Shown here: in pieces, positions 19,828 through 29,003 of the stretch
How positions within the stretch are numbered: the first letter of the stretch is position 1
Layout: every line of letters begins with the position of its first letter
Source of the DNA: Burkholderia metallica
GTDB lineage: Bacteria; Pseudomonadota; Gammaproteobacteria; Burkholderiales; Burkholderiaceae
Assembly (NCBI RefSeq): GCF_902832845.1
Contig: NZ_CADFDB010000002.1
Span: 434,001 to 498,000 of the forward strand
Direction of reading: 5' to 3'
Length of the DNA stretch: 64,000 nt
The notes under the pieces: generated by a model
Databases searched by the model: none
Told to the model about the DNA's origin: nothing
Seen by the model: the letters and a program-made list of their open reading frames with translations, nothing else
Made by a program: the position numbers and the translations under genes

Positions 19828-20556
19828 TATGATCTGACACCCTGATTTCAGAGAGAAAGCCAGAATTCATTTCTTGACTTTTCAATGCACCCCGATTTTA
19901 TTTCCGACCTTTCCGCAGAAATTTTTACGATATCGGCATTCAAGGCAAAATTTTATGTCGATCGATCGATGAATAAAAGTGAAATAATCTCATCCATCCA
20001 TTAATCATGTTCATGGATCGATGCGTGTGGCCGGCCCGCTCCGTTCGCACCTCCGTCGTCCGGTGAAGGCCGCCACACGGCCATGCGACGCCTGATACCC
20101 GACGCTCGCGAGGCCACGCACATCGGGTTCCGGAGTCTTCGTTGCTGGCAGGGCCTGATCCCCGAAGCACACCGCCGCGCGGACAGCCCGGCGGCGAGGT
20201 CATGGCGCGAGCCTGACGAGCGCCTTGCGCGACAACGTGTGTTCGTTTGCTTCGGATCGAATTCCGCGGCGAACAGCGAAATGGGGCGTGCGTGAAAGAA
20301 ACGTCTCTTACCGCGGTCAATGCGGGGATAACGAGCGACGAATGAAATGGCCGCAAGCGGCTTCGATCTCGATCTGATTCGCAGCCGAAAGACGCCCGGT
20401 TCGTTTTAGTGTCGCTTCCGGCGCGCCAGCGGAATGCCAATGGACTACGCCGCGGCGATCCAGCTCATGCCCCGGGCGGTACGCTGCGCGATCACGCGAT
20501 GACCGAGCACGGCGTCTTCAAACCACTACGTGTTGATCCGGGAACGAACGGCGCGC
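19828..20556. other. Intergenic region upstream of mesX
   Basis: The first 170 bp are AT-rich and contain a (ATCG)n-like run near 19958-19971, and should include the mesX promoter. At 20025-20082 a GTGTGGC/GCCACAC pair separated by about 45 nt could form a long-range stem in the mesX leader. I could not match it to cobalamin, SAH or SAM riboswitch consensus features. The remainder shows no supported gene. Confidence 0.4.
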
Positions 20557-21210
20557 TCAGGATTCGACTGAGGAATCGTCGTCGCCGTAAAACTTCACAC
20601 CCAGCTGAATGCGTTCCCGGCCGCTTTCGACGCGATGCCGATTGGGGTCGCGCAGCGAGTAGACGCAGCCGCAATATTCCTGCTGGTAGAAGTTTTCCCG
20701 CTTGCTGATCTCGATCTTGCGCGCCGAGCCGCCGGCTTTGCGCCAGTTGTATTCCCAATACAGCATGTCCGGATAATGCGAAGCTGCGCGCACACCGCAA
20801 TCGTTGATCTGCTGCATGTTCTTCCACCGCGAGATGCCCAATGAGCTGGTAATGACGGGGAAGCCATGTTCATGCGCATACAATGCCGTGCGCTCGAAAC
20901 GCATATCGAAGCACATCATGCAGCGGATGCCGCGCTCCGGTTCGTTTTCCATTCCCTTGGCGCGTTCGAACCAGTTGTCGCGGTCGCAGTCGGCATCAAT
21001 GAACGGAATACCGAACTTCTCCGTAAACCGGATATTTTCCTGCTTGCGGAGTTCGTATTCCTTCAGCGGATGGATATGCAGGTTGTAGAAGAAGATCGTG
21101 AAGTCGATGCCGACGCGCAGCGTGCCGCGCTCACCCTGGGCAAACTGCCGAGCGAGCGCGTGCGGTTCTTCCACCGGAATGCTTCGTTGCCGGAGTAATG
21201 TGTCCACCAC
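20557..21210 (-). pseudogene. queH: 5'-truncated queH (epoxyqueuosine reductase, DUF208)
   Basis: From [10 protein letters not shown] (codon at 21111) to the end at 20557 the frame matches QueH closely, including CMMC (C97, C100 of the open frame), the block [10 protein letters not shown] and the CGC motif near [11 protein letters not shown]. The normal N-terminus with the adjacent-cysteine motif (CCAPC) that helps bind the iron-sulfur cluster is missing. Upstream codons 1-33 are unrelated sequence starting at a GTG 22 bp after the porin stop. It should therefore be inactive in tRNA queuosine synthesis. The high conservation of the rest points to a recent break. Confidence 0.7.
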
Positions 21211-21231
21211 TCCGGACTTCCGGGCCTGCGA

Positions 21232-22398
21232 TCAGAACCCGTGATACATGCCGATGTTGACCTGAACCTGGTTGCCGCCCGATGCGGTGTTGCCGAAGTC
21301 GGCCGCCGACGCCTGCGCGCCCTGGGCATGAACGTAGGCCCCCATCGCGTACAGCGACGTGCTCTTCGACAGCGAATACGTCGCGCCCAGCGATACCTGG
21401 TTGATCGATGCCATCGTACGGCCTTCGGCGGCGAGTTTGGGCGTGGGCGCGGAACCGTAGACGTACGTATACCCGGTCGCCAGCGCCAGCGCCGGGGTGA
21501 CCTGGTACTGCAGGAGCGCACCCAGCACGTTGAAATGGATCGACGGCTGGCCGTCGTTACCCTGGTATTGCGCGTTCGAATAACGCAAGCCGGCGGTATA
21601 CGCGCCAATCTGGTATTGGGCAGCGACCTGCGCTATACCCGCGCTCTTGAACGCATTGCCGCCGTTGTAACCCGAACTCGGATAGCCCAGCGCACCACCG
21701 AAACTCGGTTGCGCGGTCGCGTTCGTCCACCCGTTCGCACCCTGGTTTGCCGCATGGAAGTAGCCGCCGGCGACCGTCAGGCCGCCTTGAGCGTAGTTCG
21801 CCGCCGCCGACCACGATTGCCCCGAACCCATCGCACCGGCGACGCCGCCGAACGAGTACGCGGCTTCGGCCTGGAAGCCGTGGATGATCGGCGAAATGTA
21901 TTTCACCGCGCTGTTCTGGTTCGTCGTGTTGTCGTTGTTGTCCACGTCGCCCGGAGTCGAGAACGTCGACGCGGAAATGGCGTCGCCCGTCAGGCCCTGG
22001 ACCATTTCCGTCACGGCGTCGAGCTGGCGCCCCATGCGCAGCGTACCGTACTGATCGGACGTGAGACCGACGTAGGCTTGCCGGTTGAACAGCGAACGCG
22101 TCGAACCGATCGGCCCCTGCCCGCCTATGCCGCCCGTGCCGATGTTGAAACCATTCTCGATCTTGAATTGAGCCTTGAGCCCGCCGCCGAGATCTTCCTG
22201 CCCCTTGAGACCCCACTTGTTCGAACCCGCGGCACCGCCATCGAGGCCGAACCGCTTGTGGCCGTTGATGTTCGAGGTATAACCGATGCCCGCATCGAGC
22301 ATGCCATACAGGGTGACCGACGACTGTGCCATTGCGGCCGACGATGCCGCGAAAGCGGCAACAGCGATAACGCTGACGTTGATTTTTTTGTTTTTCAT
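21232..22398 (-). CDS. Outer-membrane porin (Gram-negative, beta-proteobacterial type)
   Basis: The 388-residue protein has a Sec signal (MKNKKINVSVIAVAAFAAS, cleavage after AMAQ about residue 24) and opens with the porin motif SSVTLYGMLDAGIGY. WGLKGQEDLGGGLKAQF, the external-loop region and a terminal Phe follow, as needed for barrel insertion. It forms a diffusion channel. The ATG at 22398 is chosen because it gives a clean signal peptide. It sits between a truncated queH and a broken regulator, so the locus looks rearranged around it. Confidence 0.93.
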   Translation of the reverse strand: MKNKKINVSVIAVAAFAASSAAMAQSSVTLYGMLDAGIGYTSNINGHKRFGLDGGAAGSNKWGLKGQEDLGGGLKAQFKIENGFNIGTGGIGGQGPIGSTRSLFNRQAYVGLTSDQYGTLRMGRQLDAVTEMVQGLTGDAISASTFSTPGDVDNNDNTTNQNSAVKYISPIIHGFQAEAAYSFGGVAGAMGSGQSWSAAANYAQGGLTVAGGYFHAANQGANGWTNATAQPSFGGALGYPSSGYNGGNAFKSAGIAQVAAQYQIGAYTAGLRYSNAQYQGNDGQPSIHFNVLGALLQYQVTPALALATGYTYVYGSAPTPKLAAEGRTMASINQVSLGATYSLSKSTSLYAMGAYVHAQGAQASAADFGNTASGGNQVQVNIGMYHGF

Positions 22399-22556
22399 CT
22401 GTATTTCACTGTCGGGAGTGGTTTCGGGATTGTTTGAAACGGGTCTTGTTGTATTCGAAGGCAGATGACGGCGCACGGCATGGGCGTCGTCTCGGTCGCA
22501 ACGGCCGGCGTCATATTCGACAAATCGACATAGTCAGTTCGATCATTTCGTCATCC

Positions 22557-23065
22557 TTAAAGTTTTATGCAGGGAAGCGCCACACTTCTCGACCTGTCCG
22601 GCATGTCTCCGATCAGAACAATCGCGGCATCCCTGCCCGGACGAATGCCGCCGCCTTGCTTCCGGTGTCACTCCAGCGATTCGGCCATGTGCCGAGTCAT
22701 CTGTTTGCAGCACGAATACCTGATCTTCCAGATCCAGCAAAACCGCGCCGTCGATCACGCAAAGGAACTCGACCCCGTCGCATTCGTGATCCAGCCGATC
22801 AGACGAAGCCGCAAAGCCACAACGTTCGAGCGAATCACCGCGCGTGGCCCACCCCTTCTCCAATGGCATTTCGAAGAAGTACGGCACCGTCACGCTCGAC
22901 GTTTGCACAATATCCGCGAGCGAGATCGGCGATGACGAAACCCGACCACGCTTCACCCGCGACAACAGGCGCCCCGGAAATACCGTCGGCCCTTGCAGAC
23001 CGACCGGGCATCCGGCTCAGCCGCTGGCGAAATACGCGGATCTTTTCGCCGGGCGCCAACGCCAT
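22557..23065 (-). pseudogene. Decayed XRE-cupin transcriptional regulator
   Basis: An N-terminal piece from the ATG at 23065 (MALAPGEKIRVFRQRL...) has the start of an XRE helix-turn-helix. One frame later the protein continues as LSRVKRGRVSSSPISLADI and then a cupin-like domain with DGVEFLCVIDGAVLLDLEDQ. A further shift near 22660 is needed to reach GIRPGRDAAIVLIGD before a stop at 22557. At least two frameshifts break the gene, unless the assembly is wrong. Intact relatives are about 180-190-residue regulators of transport or amine metabolism. Confidence 0.65.
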
Positions 23066-23271
23066 CGGGCCGTGCGTTGCGAGTGTTAAAAACCATATCA
23101 GGAACATAAATCGTCGTCAAAATTTGTTTGATATAAGTTAATCGCGTTTGATAACCTTGCGCTTTACCGGGATTTCCCTGATGGAAATGAGCGGCAAAAC
23201 AAAGCACTCGCGCGATCTGTCTCGCCGCGCCGATGCGGCGACGGCAGACGACCTCCATCCTGACGTCGCGC

Positions 23272-23811
23272 TCAAATCCCCATCCGCTCCGCGACACCGT
23301 CTCGGTCGACGAATTTGTGTTTCAGTCCGGCCGCGATGTGCATCGCCAGTAGCAGGCCCAGCGTCAGCACCAACGCGCGATGCAGCGTATCGGTCAGCAG
23401 CCGCAACGGTTCGTCTCGACCGACCAGCATCGGCAATTGCGCGATTCCGAAGAAGCTGACCGGATGGGCGCCGGCGAGGCGGTGCACGTAGCCGGTCAGC
23501 GGCACGAGGATCAGCAGCAGGTACAGCGCGCCGTGCAATACGCCGGCGATCCGCGCCTGCCATGCCGGAACGCTGGCCGGCAACGGCGGCGGCGTATGCG
23601 TCACCCGCCACACGACGCGCGGCACGGTCAGCATGAAGATCAGGCTGCCGATCGACGCGTGATAAAACAGCACACTGTTGAACTGCGACGAGTTGTGCGG
23701 AAACGTATCCATGTAGATTCCGATCGACAGGTTCGACAGGATCAGGATGGCGATCGACCAGTGCATGGCGATCGCGAAGCGCGCATAGGCGGCGTGATTG
23801 GGGTGTGACAT
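23272..23811 (-). CDS. Cytochrome b561 family protein
   Basis: The 179-residue protein has four hydrophobic helices with His residues placed for two b-type haems: His17 in MHWSIA, His51 in FYHASIG, and later His in LHRALVL and MHIAAGL. Bacterial b561 proteins move electrons between the quinone pool and the periplasm and can act as superoxide:quinone oxidoreductases. It stands alone with a 205-bp gap to the broken regulator. Confidence 0.9.
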   Translation of the reverse strand: MSHPNHAAYARFAIAMHWSIAILILSNLSIGIYMDTFPHNSSQFNSVLFYHASIGSLIFMLTVPRVVWRVTHTPPPLPASVPAWQARIAGVLHGALYLLLILVPLTGYVHRLAGAHPVSFFGIAQLPMLVGRDEPLRLLTDTLHRALVLTLGLLLAMHIAAGLKHKFVDRDGVAERMGI

Positions 23812-24168
23812 GGCGGCCTCTCCGGTACGGTTGGGTGTCGTTCACCTGAACGTTCGATATGCAGAACGTCGCGATGCCTGAAATACCCGAGCCGACCGGG
23901 ATTTATTCCCGCAGTACGCATCGGTCGCCATTCGTTTTTCACGGAAGGCAACTGATATCCCGCGCTCGCCCGCTTGCCCCGGATTTCGCCGGGCCGTCCA
24001 TCTTCACGCGGCAACCGTCTTTATCGCGGACGCGGCGGGCAAAACTTTCGCACCTGATTCGCCACACCGGCGACGGTGATCACGGCGGCCTGCGCGGATA
24101 CCGTGCACATGTCGACCTTGGCCACGACACGCCAACAGAAACCGCCGCCGCGCATCCCACACGCCCCA
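23812..24168. other. Intergenic region without a supported gene
   Basis: It contains the b561 promoter side and the 3' flank of the LysR gene. The C/A-rich part at 24110-24210 gives only low-complexity translations. Confidence 0.5.
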
Positions 24169-25092
24169 TCAAACCACCGCCCGCAACCACCCCAGCACAT
24201 CCGCCTGCGCACTGCCCGCCGCCACCGGTTCCGGCGTCAGCAAGCTGTAAAGCGAACCGTCCTCGACGAACCCCATCGGCGCGACCAGCACACCGCTTTC
24301 AACATCGTCGCGAACGAGATGCCACGGCCCGATGGCGACACCGAGCCCCGCGACCGCCGCCTGCAAACTGAAATAGAAATGATCGAACATCTGCCCGCGT
24401 CCGCGCGGAGCCGGCTGATTCGCCGCCGCTGCCCATTCCTTCCACGCGGCCGGCCGTGTCCGCGTATGCAGATGCGGCACGTCCGCCTTCAGCGCGCGAA
24501 TCCCGCGACGCGCGGAAAACCACACATCGACCTTGTCCGGCCGGCAAACCGGCCCCACCTGCTCCGCGAACAGAGGCGCCGCGTGATAACCCGCCGGCCA
24601 CGCAAAGTCATTGCGCCGAATCGCCATGTCGATCCCGCTGTCGAACGAAAACGGCCCGCCCGCCGCGGCCAGGTGAATGTCGACGCCCGCATGCCGCGCC
24701 TGAAAATCCGGCCAGCGCGGAATCAGCCAGCGCATCAGCAGCGTCGGCTCGCACGACAGCACCCAGCGCCGCGCCAGCGCCGCCTCGGTGCGCAATTCCT
24801 GTGCGGCGTCACGTATCAGCCCCAGCCCGTCGTGAACCGCCTGCGCCAGCTTGCGGCCCGCATCGGTCAGGAAGACACGACGGCTGCGCCGCTGAAACAG
24901 CGCGACGCCCAGGTCGTCCTCGAGCAAACGCACCGCCCGACTCACCGCGCCATGCGTCAGGCACAGCTCGTCGGCGGCGCGGCTGAAGTTCTCGTGACGC
25001 GCTGCTGCCTCGAAGCAACGCAGCGCCATCAGCGACGGCAGGGTCGTGCGAACGGGTTGTGAGCCTAACTCACCATTCTGGTCAGAAATCAT
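24169..25092 (-). CDS. LysR-type regulator (GcvA-like)
   Basis: The 307-residue protein has an N-terminal winged helix-turn-helix (LMALRCFEAAARHENFSRAA ... HGAVSRAVRLLEDDLG) and a LysR substrate-binding domain typical of the GcvA group. The ATG at 25092, with GGGAAAAG upstream, is favoured over one at 25119. It is divergent from the LysE-family exporter gene with a 67-bp spacer, the usual arrangement for a regulator of that exporter. Confidence 0.9.
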   Translation of the reverse strand: MISDQNGELGSQPVRTTLPSLMALRCFEAAARHENFSRAADELCLTHGAVSRAVRLLEDDLGVALFQRRSRRVFLTDAGRKLAQAVHDGLGLIRDAAQELRTEAALARRWVLSCEPTLLMRWLIPRWPDFQARHAGVDIHLAAAGGPFSFDSGIDMAIRRNDFAWPAGYHAAPLFAEQVGPVCRPDKVDVWFSARRGIRALKADVPHLHTRTRPAAWKEWAAAANQPAPRGRGQMFDHFYFSLQAAVAGLGVAIGPWHLVRDDVESGVLVAPMGFVEDGSLYSLLTPEPVAAGSAQADVLGWLRAVV

Positions 25093-25159
25093 CGCTTTTC
25101 CCGACGAAACATGACCCATAAGATTGCGCCATCAACTGACCAATCGCAAGGACGACACG

Positions 25160-25777
25160 ATGACCGAACTGATAGTTGTAGTCACCATCACGCTGCTTGC
25201 CGTGATCAGCCCGGGCCCGGACTTCGCGATGGTCACGCGCAACAGCCTGATGCTGTCGCGCCGGTCGGGCGTGCTCACCGCGCTGGGTATCGGGCTGGGC
25301 GTGACGGTTCACGTGAGCTACACGCTGCTGGGCGTCGGCCTGCTGATCCGCGAGTCGCTGTGGCTCTTCAACGCCGTCAAACTGATCGGCGCGGTCTACC
25401 TGATCTACCTCGGCATGAAGATGCTGATGACGAAGCCCGGCAGCGGGCAGGCCGACGCACCGGCCGCGCCGCTATCCGACCTGGCCGCGCTGCGCACCGG
25501 TTTCCTGACCAATGCGCTGAACCCGAAGACCACGGTGTTCATCGTCAGCCTGTTCATGCAGGCCGTGCGGCCCGACACGCCGTTGATCGTGCAGCTCGGC
25601 TACGGCGCGTTCATCGCCGTCGCGCACGCCGGCTGGTTCAGCCTGGTGGCGCTGTGCTTCTCCGCGACGGCCGTGCGCGATCGCCTGCTGTCGCTGCGGC
25701 ACTGGATCGACCGCACCTTCGGGTGCCTGCTCGTGGGCTTCGGCATCGCGCTTGCGATCGTGCGCGGCGCGCGCTGA
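25160..25777 (+). CDS. LysE/RhtB family amino-acid exporter
   Basis: The 205-residue membrane protein starts with the LysE family signature ISPGPDFAMVTRNSLMLS and GVLTALGIGLG, and has about six membrane segments. It exports an amino acid or related metabolite. An AAGGA box 7 bases before 25160 fixes the start. Control by the divergent LysR gene is likely. It is convergent with the aldehyde dehydrogenase gene (36-bp gap). Confidence 0.92.
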   Translation: MTELIVVVTITLLAVISPGPDFAMVTRNSLMLSRRSGVLTALGIGLGVTVHVSYTLLGVGLLIRESLWLFNAVKLIGAVYLIYLGMKMLMTKPGSGQADAPAAPLSDLAALRTGFLTNALNPKTTVFIVSLFMQAVRPDTPLIVQLGYGAFIAVAHAGWFSLVALCFSATAVRDRLLSLRHWIDRTFGCLLVGFGIALAIVRGAR

Positions 25778-25813
25778 TTCAGGCCGCGCGCCGCCCCGCA
25801 ACCCGAATCCGGC

Positions 25814-27289
25814 TCAGCGCCTGGCGCTCAACCCCGCGCGCACGCCCGCCGGTTCGCGGCTGCGCCCGAGCAGCGCCGTCAGCGACAGGTCAGCGAGCTT
25901 GCCGAACGGCGCGCGCAGCAGGCTCGGCAGGTTCCAGCGCCCCAGCGCGAACACGCCCTTCGCGTGGCTCATCGCGCGGAATCCCTCGATGCCGTGATAC
26001 GCACCCATCCCGCTCGGCCCGACACCGCCGAACGGCAAGTCTTCCTGCGCGACATGCAGCAGCGTGTTGTTGATGCCGACGTTGCCCGACGTGGTGCGCC
26101 TGAGCAACGATTCGCAGTCGCCGTCCTGCGCGCCGAAGTAATACAGCGCAAGCGGACGCGGACGCGCATTCACGTAGTCGACGACCTCGTCGATCGTGCG
26201 ATACGTGCGCACCGGCAGGATCGGCCCGAAGATCTCTTCCTGCATGACGGTCGTATCGTCGCCAGCCCCGACGATCAGCGTGGGCGCGAGCGTGCGCTTG
26301 CGGGTGGCCGCCTGCCGCGGGTTCACGCCCGCCTCGATCACGCGCGCGCCCTTGCCGCGCGCTTCGTCGACGAGATTTTTCAGGCGGTCGAAGTGCCGGT
26401 CGCTGACGATGGACGTGTAGTCGGGGCTGGTCGGCCCGCCCGGATAGAAGCGCGCCACGGCCGCATCGTATTGCGCGATGAACGCGTCCAGGTCGTCTTC
26501 GTGCACCAGCGCATAGTCGGGTGCGACACAGGTCTGCCCGGCGTTCGACAGCTTGCCGAACACGATGCTCGACATCGTCCGGCCGTTCACGTGCCCCCTC
26601 GCGACGATCGCCGGGCTCTTGCCGCCGAGTTCAAGCGTTACCGGCACCAGATTGTCGCTGGCCGCCTTCATGACCTTGCGGCCTACCTGCGTGCTGCCGG
26701 TAAACAACAGATGGTCGAACGGCAATCCGCTGAATGCGGCGCCGACTTCCGGGCCGCCGAGCACGACCGCGACTTCTTCGTTCGGGAAAGTCTCCGCGAG
26801 CATCCGGCGCATCACCTCGCTCGTGCGCGGCGTCAGTTCCGACGGCTTGAGCATCGCGCGGTTGCCGGCGGCCAGCGCGGTGGCGAGCGGAATGAACGTG
26901 AGCGAGAACGGGTAATTCCACGGCGCCATCACGCCGACGACACCGAGCGGCTGGTATTCGACGTGCGCGTGCCCGGCCCGATAGAAAATCCCGACGTGCC
27001 GGCGCTGCGGCTTCATGAAGCGGCGCAGGTTGCGCGTCAGGTAGTCGATCGACTGGATCACGCCGACCAGCTCCATGATCGCGGTCTCGTGCCGCGAACG
27101 ATGCCCGAAATCGGCGCTGACGGCCGCTTCCACTTCGCTGCGATACGCGAGCACCGCGGCACGCAGCCGCGCGAGCCGGGCCTTGCGCTGCTGCAAACTC
27201 GGCGGCCCCTCGCTGACGAATGCGTTGCGCTGGCGGGCCAGCAATGCCGCCGGGTCGGCGCTCGAGCTGGATTCTGCGGAAACGGCCAT
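25814..27289 (-). CDS. Coniferyl aldehyde dehydrogenase-like ALDH
   Basis: The 491-residue protein is an aldehyde dehydrogenase with general base Glu220 (VTLELGGKSP) and nucleophile Cys254 (NAGQTCVAPDY). The short-chain-length architecture and C-terminal hydrophobic tail resemble CalB-type coniferyl aldehyde dehydrogenases. It oxidises aromatic or aliphatic aldehydes with NAD(P)+, possibly lignin-derived. The ATG at 27289 has GAGGTG 5 bases upstream. It is divergent from a TetR gene that likely represses it. Fatty or terpenoid aldehydes are alternative substrates. Confidence 0.87.
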   Translation of the reverse strand: MAVSAESSSSADPAALLARQRNAFVSEGPPSLQQRKARLARLRAAVLAYRSEVEAAVSADFGHRSRHETAIMELVGVIQSIDYLTRNLRRFMKPQRRHVGIFYRAGHAHVEYQPLGVVGVMAPWNYPFSLTFIPLATALAAGNRAMLKPSELTPRTSEVMRRMLAETFPNEEVAVVLGGPEVGAAFSGLPFDHLLFTGSTQVGRKVMKAASDNLVPVTLELGGKSPAIVARGHVNGRTMSSIVFGKLSNAGQTCVAPDYALVHEDDLDAFIAQYDAAVARFYPGGPTSPDYTSIVSDRHFDRLKNLVDEARGKGARVIEAGVNPRQAATRKRTLAPTLIVGAGDDTTVMQEEIFGPILPVRTYRTIDEVVDYVNARPRPLALYYFGAQDGDCESLLRRTTSGNVGINNTLLHVAQEDLPFGGVGPSGMGAYHGIEGFRAMSHAKGVFALGRWNLPSLLRAPFGKLADLSLTALLGRSREPAGVRAGLSARR

Positions 27290-27322
27290 GGTGCACCTCA
27301 CGAGGTTGCGCTGATGTAGACA

Positions 27323-27374
27323 CTGTCAACTTGCATGAAGCGGATCATAGGACCACAATGTGTTCCCTGTCAAC
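27323..27374 (-). promoter_or_regulatory. Promoter of the aldehyde dehydrogenase gene with repeated GTTGACAG
   Basis: On the minus strand TTGACA (27368-27373) and TATGAT (27344-27349) are separated by 18 bp, a near-consensus sigma-70 promoter. The octamer GTTGACAG overlaps this -35 box (27367-27374) and recurs as a direct repeat at 27323-27330, just past the expected start of transcription. The repeat pair is a candidate binding site for the divergently encoded TetR protein. Confidence 0.65.
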
Positions 27375-27388
27375 ATTGGAGCAACACG

Positions 27389-28042
27389 ATGTCGTCGGAA
27401 GTAGAGGCGGACGCCGGGCAAAAGGCTTATCACCACGGGGATCTGCGTCGCGCGATCATCGAAACGGCGCTCGACACGCTGCAGGAGCAACAGGGCTGGC
27501 AGTTCACGCTGCGCGAGATCGCGCGGCGGGCGAACGTCAGCCACTCGGCGCCGTACCGGCATTTCCCGGACAAGGCCGCGTTGCTGCACGAGCTCGCGCT
27601 GATCGGCTTCGATCGCCTGCACGACGCGCTCGTCGCGTCCATCGATCCCGCGGCCGGCGCGCCGGACGTGCTGCACGCCCTTGCGTACGCGCACCTCGCG
27701 TTCGGGCAGCGCAACCCGGATCTCTATCGACTGATGTTTGCCGCCGATGCCGGCGAACCCACGGACATCCATCTCGATCCGCGCGTGCAGGCGCCTTTCC
27801 AGCTGGTCGTCGAGATCCTGGAACGCGGCCAGCGCGCCGGCACGATCCGCCCGCGTCCGGCGCTCGGCCAGGCGACCGCCTGCTGGGCGCATCTGCATGG
27901 CCTCACGATGCTCGCGATCGACGGGCGGCTGGTGCGCGAGAAGGTCGGCGATCACGCGATCGAGGATGCGCTGACCACCTTGCTCGACGGCCTCGTTCAG
28001 CCCGCCGCCCCCGCGCGGTCGGCGAAAGCGAAAAGGTCTTGA
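27389..28042 (+). CDS. TetR-family regulator
   Basis: The 217-residue protein has a TetR N-terminus with helix-turn-helix FTLREIARRANVSHSAPYRH (residues about 41-60), and a C-terminal ligand domain of the TetR_C_33/WHG-like type. The ATG at 27389 has GGAG 7 bases upstream. It is divergent from the aldehyde dehydrogenase gene and is inferred to be its repressor, with an aldehyde or acid as inducer. Its stop codon overlaps the -35 of a MerR-type promoter for the next gene. Confidence 0.9.
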   Translation: MSSEVEADAGQKAYHHGDLRRAIIETALDTLQEQQGWQFTLREIARRANVSHSAPYRHFPDKAALLHELALIGFDRLHDALVASIDPAAGAPDVLHALAYAHLAFGQRNPDLYRLMFAADAGEPTDIHLDPRVQAPFQLVVEILERGQRAGTIRPRPALGQATACWAHLHGLTMLAIDGRLVREKVGDHAIEDALTTLLDGLVQPAAPARSAKAKRS

Positions 28043-28069
28043 CCTTCAACTGAGCTTAAAGGTTATGGT
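28039..28069 (+). promoter_or_regulatory. MerR-type promoter/operator upstream of the DJ-1-family gene
   Basis: TTGACC (28039-28044) and TATGGT (28064-28069) are separated by 19 bp. The spacer carries the dyad ACCTTCAA-N6-TTAAAGGT, the hallmark of MerR-family activated promoters in which the overlong spacer is untwisted by the regulator. Start of translation is 104 bp downstream. A related site faces it at 31285-31315. Confidence 0.7.
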
Positions 28070-28172
28070 TTGCGTCGGCAGCGTATCGAGGCCAGGGTAT
28101 GGAAACTGCCCTCCGACAATCCGGGGGTGCGTCGACGACGCCCGCCCGTGGCCGATAAAAGGACACCGCATC

Positions 28173-28859
28173 ATGAGCAAACGCATCCTTCACGTGGTGA
28201 GTAACGTCGCGCACTACGCCGATCCGTCGCAGCCGACGGGCCTGTGGCTGTCCGAACTGACGCACGCCCATCACATCTTCGCGGCGCAAGGCTATGAGCA
28301 GCGGCTCGTGAGCCCGAAGGGCGGCGTGTCGCCGCTGGAGCCGCGCTCGCTCAAATGGCCGCATGTCGACGCCGCCGCGAAAGCGTGGCATGCCGACGAG
28401 GCCAATGCGGCGCTGCTCGCCCACACCGCGCGCCCCGACGAGATCGATCCGGCCGATTTCGATGCGATCTACTTCACCGGCGGCCATGCGGTGATGTGGG
28501 ATTACCCGGACGATGGGGGGCTGCAGCGGCTCACGCGCGAGATCTACGAGCACGGCGGCATCGTGTCGTCGGTCTGCCACGGCTACTGCGGACTGCTGAA
28601 CACGACGCTGTCGGACGGCTCGCTGCTGGTGGCCGGACGCCGGATCACCGGCTACTCGTGGGTGGAGGAAATCCTGGCCGGCGTCGCGAAGAAAGTGCCC
28701 TACAACGCCGAGCAGCTGATGCAGCAGCGCGGCGCGCGCTACGAAAAGGCGCTGCTGCCGTTCACGTCGAACGTCGTCGTCGACGGCCGCCTCGTGACCG
28801 GCCAGAATCCGCAATCGGCGAAGGCGACCGCCGAGCAGGTCGTCGCGCTGCTGACGTGA
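28173..28859 (+). CDS. DJ-1/PfpI family protein (glyoxalase III / Hsp31-like)
   Basis: The 228-residue protein has the type 1 glutamine amidotransferase-like fold with nucleophile Cys135 and adjacent His136 in SSVCHGYCG, and an acidic residue in the first strand region (about Glu28). Such proteins convert methylglyoxal to lactate or act in carbonyl stress; some are isonitrile hydratases. The ATG at 28173 follows AAAAGGA. The MerR-type promoter upstream fits induction by reactive carbonyls, by analogy with NmlR/AdhR systems. Confidence 0.85.
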   Translation: MSKRILHVVSNVAHYADPSQPTGLWLSELTHAHHIFAAQGYEQRLVSPKGGVSPLEPRSLKWPHVDAAAKAWHADEANAALLAHTARPDEIDPADFDAIYFTGGHAVMWDYPDDGGLQRLTREIYEHGGIVSSVCHGYCGLLNTTLSDGSLLVAGRRITGYSWVEEILAGVAKKVPYNAEQLMQQRGARYEKALLPFTSNVVVDGRLVTGQNPQSAKATAEQVVALLT

Positions 28860-28868
28860 CGCGCCGGC

Positions 28869-28902
28869 GCGCGGCCGTCAGGCTCGGGGCGACCGGCCGC
28901 GC
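28869..28902 (+). terminator. Possible terminator after the DJ-1-family gene
   Basis: A 9-bp GC-only stem (GCGCGGCCG/CGGCCGCGC) with a 16-nt loop lies 10 bp after the stop. No T-run follows, so this is a weak call. Confidence 0.35.
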
Positions 28903-28970
28903 AACACCCGCTTCCGGCATCCCTCAATATTGATTCGCAATCCGATATTTACCGGCTTCCTGTCGAATGA

Positions 28971-28991
28971 CGAGTAACGAGTAACGAGTAA
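28971..28991. repeat. Three tandem copies of CGAGTAA
   Basis: A perfect 7-bp unit is repeated three times in the spacer between the convergent DJ-1-family and enoyl-reductase-like genes. It is probably a small slippage-prone repeat. Confidence 0.8.
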
Positions 28992-29003
28992 CGGCACGCG
29001 CGC

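Noticed and set aside
20025-20082. Possible riboswitch in the mesX leader (SAM, SAH or cobalamin)
   Set aside because: Only a single long-range stem could be drawn and no conserved core of any of these classes was found by eye.
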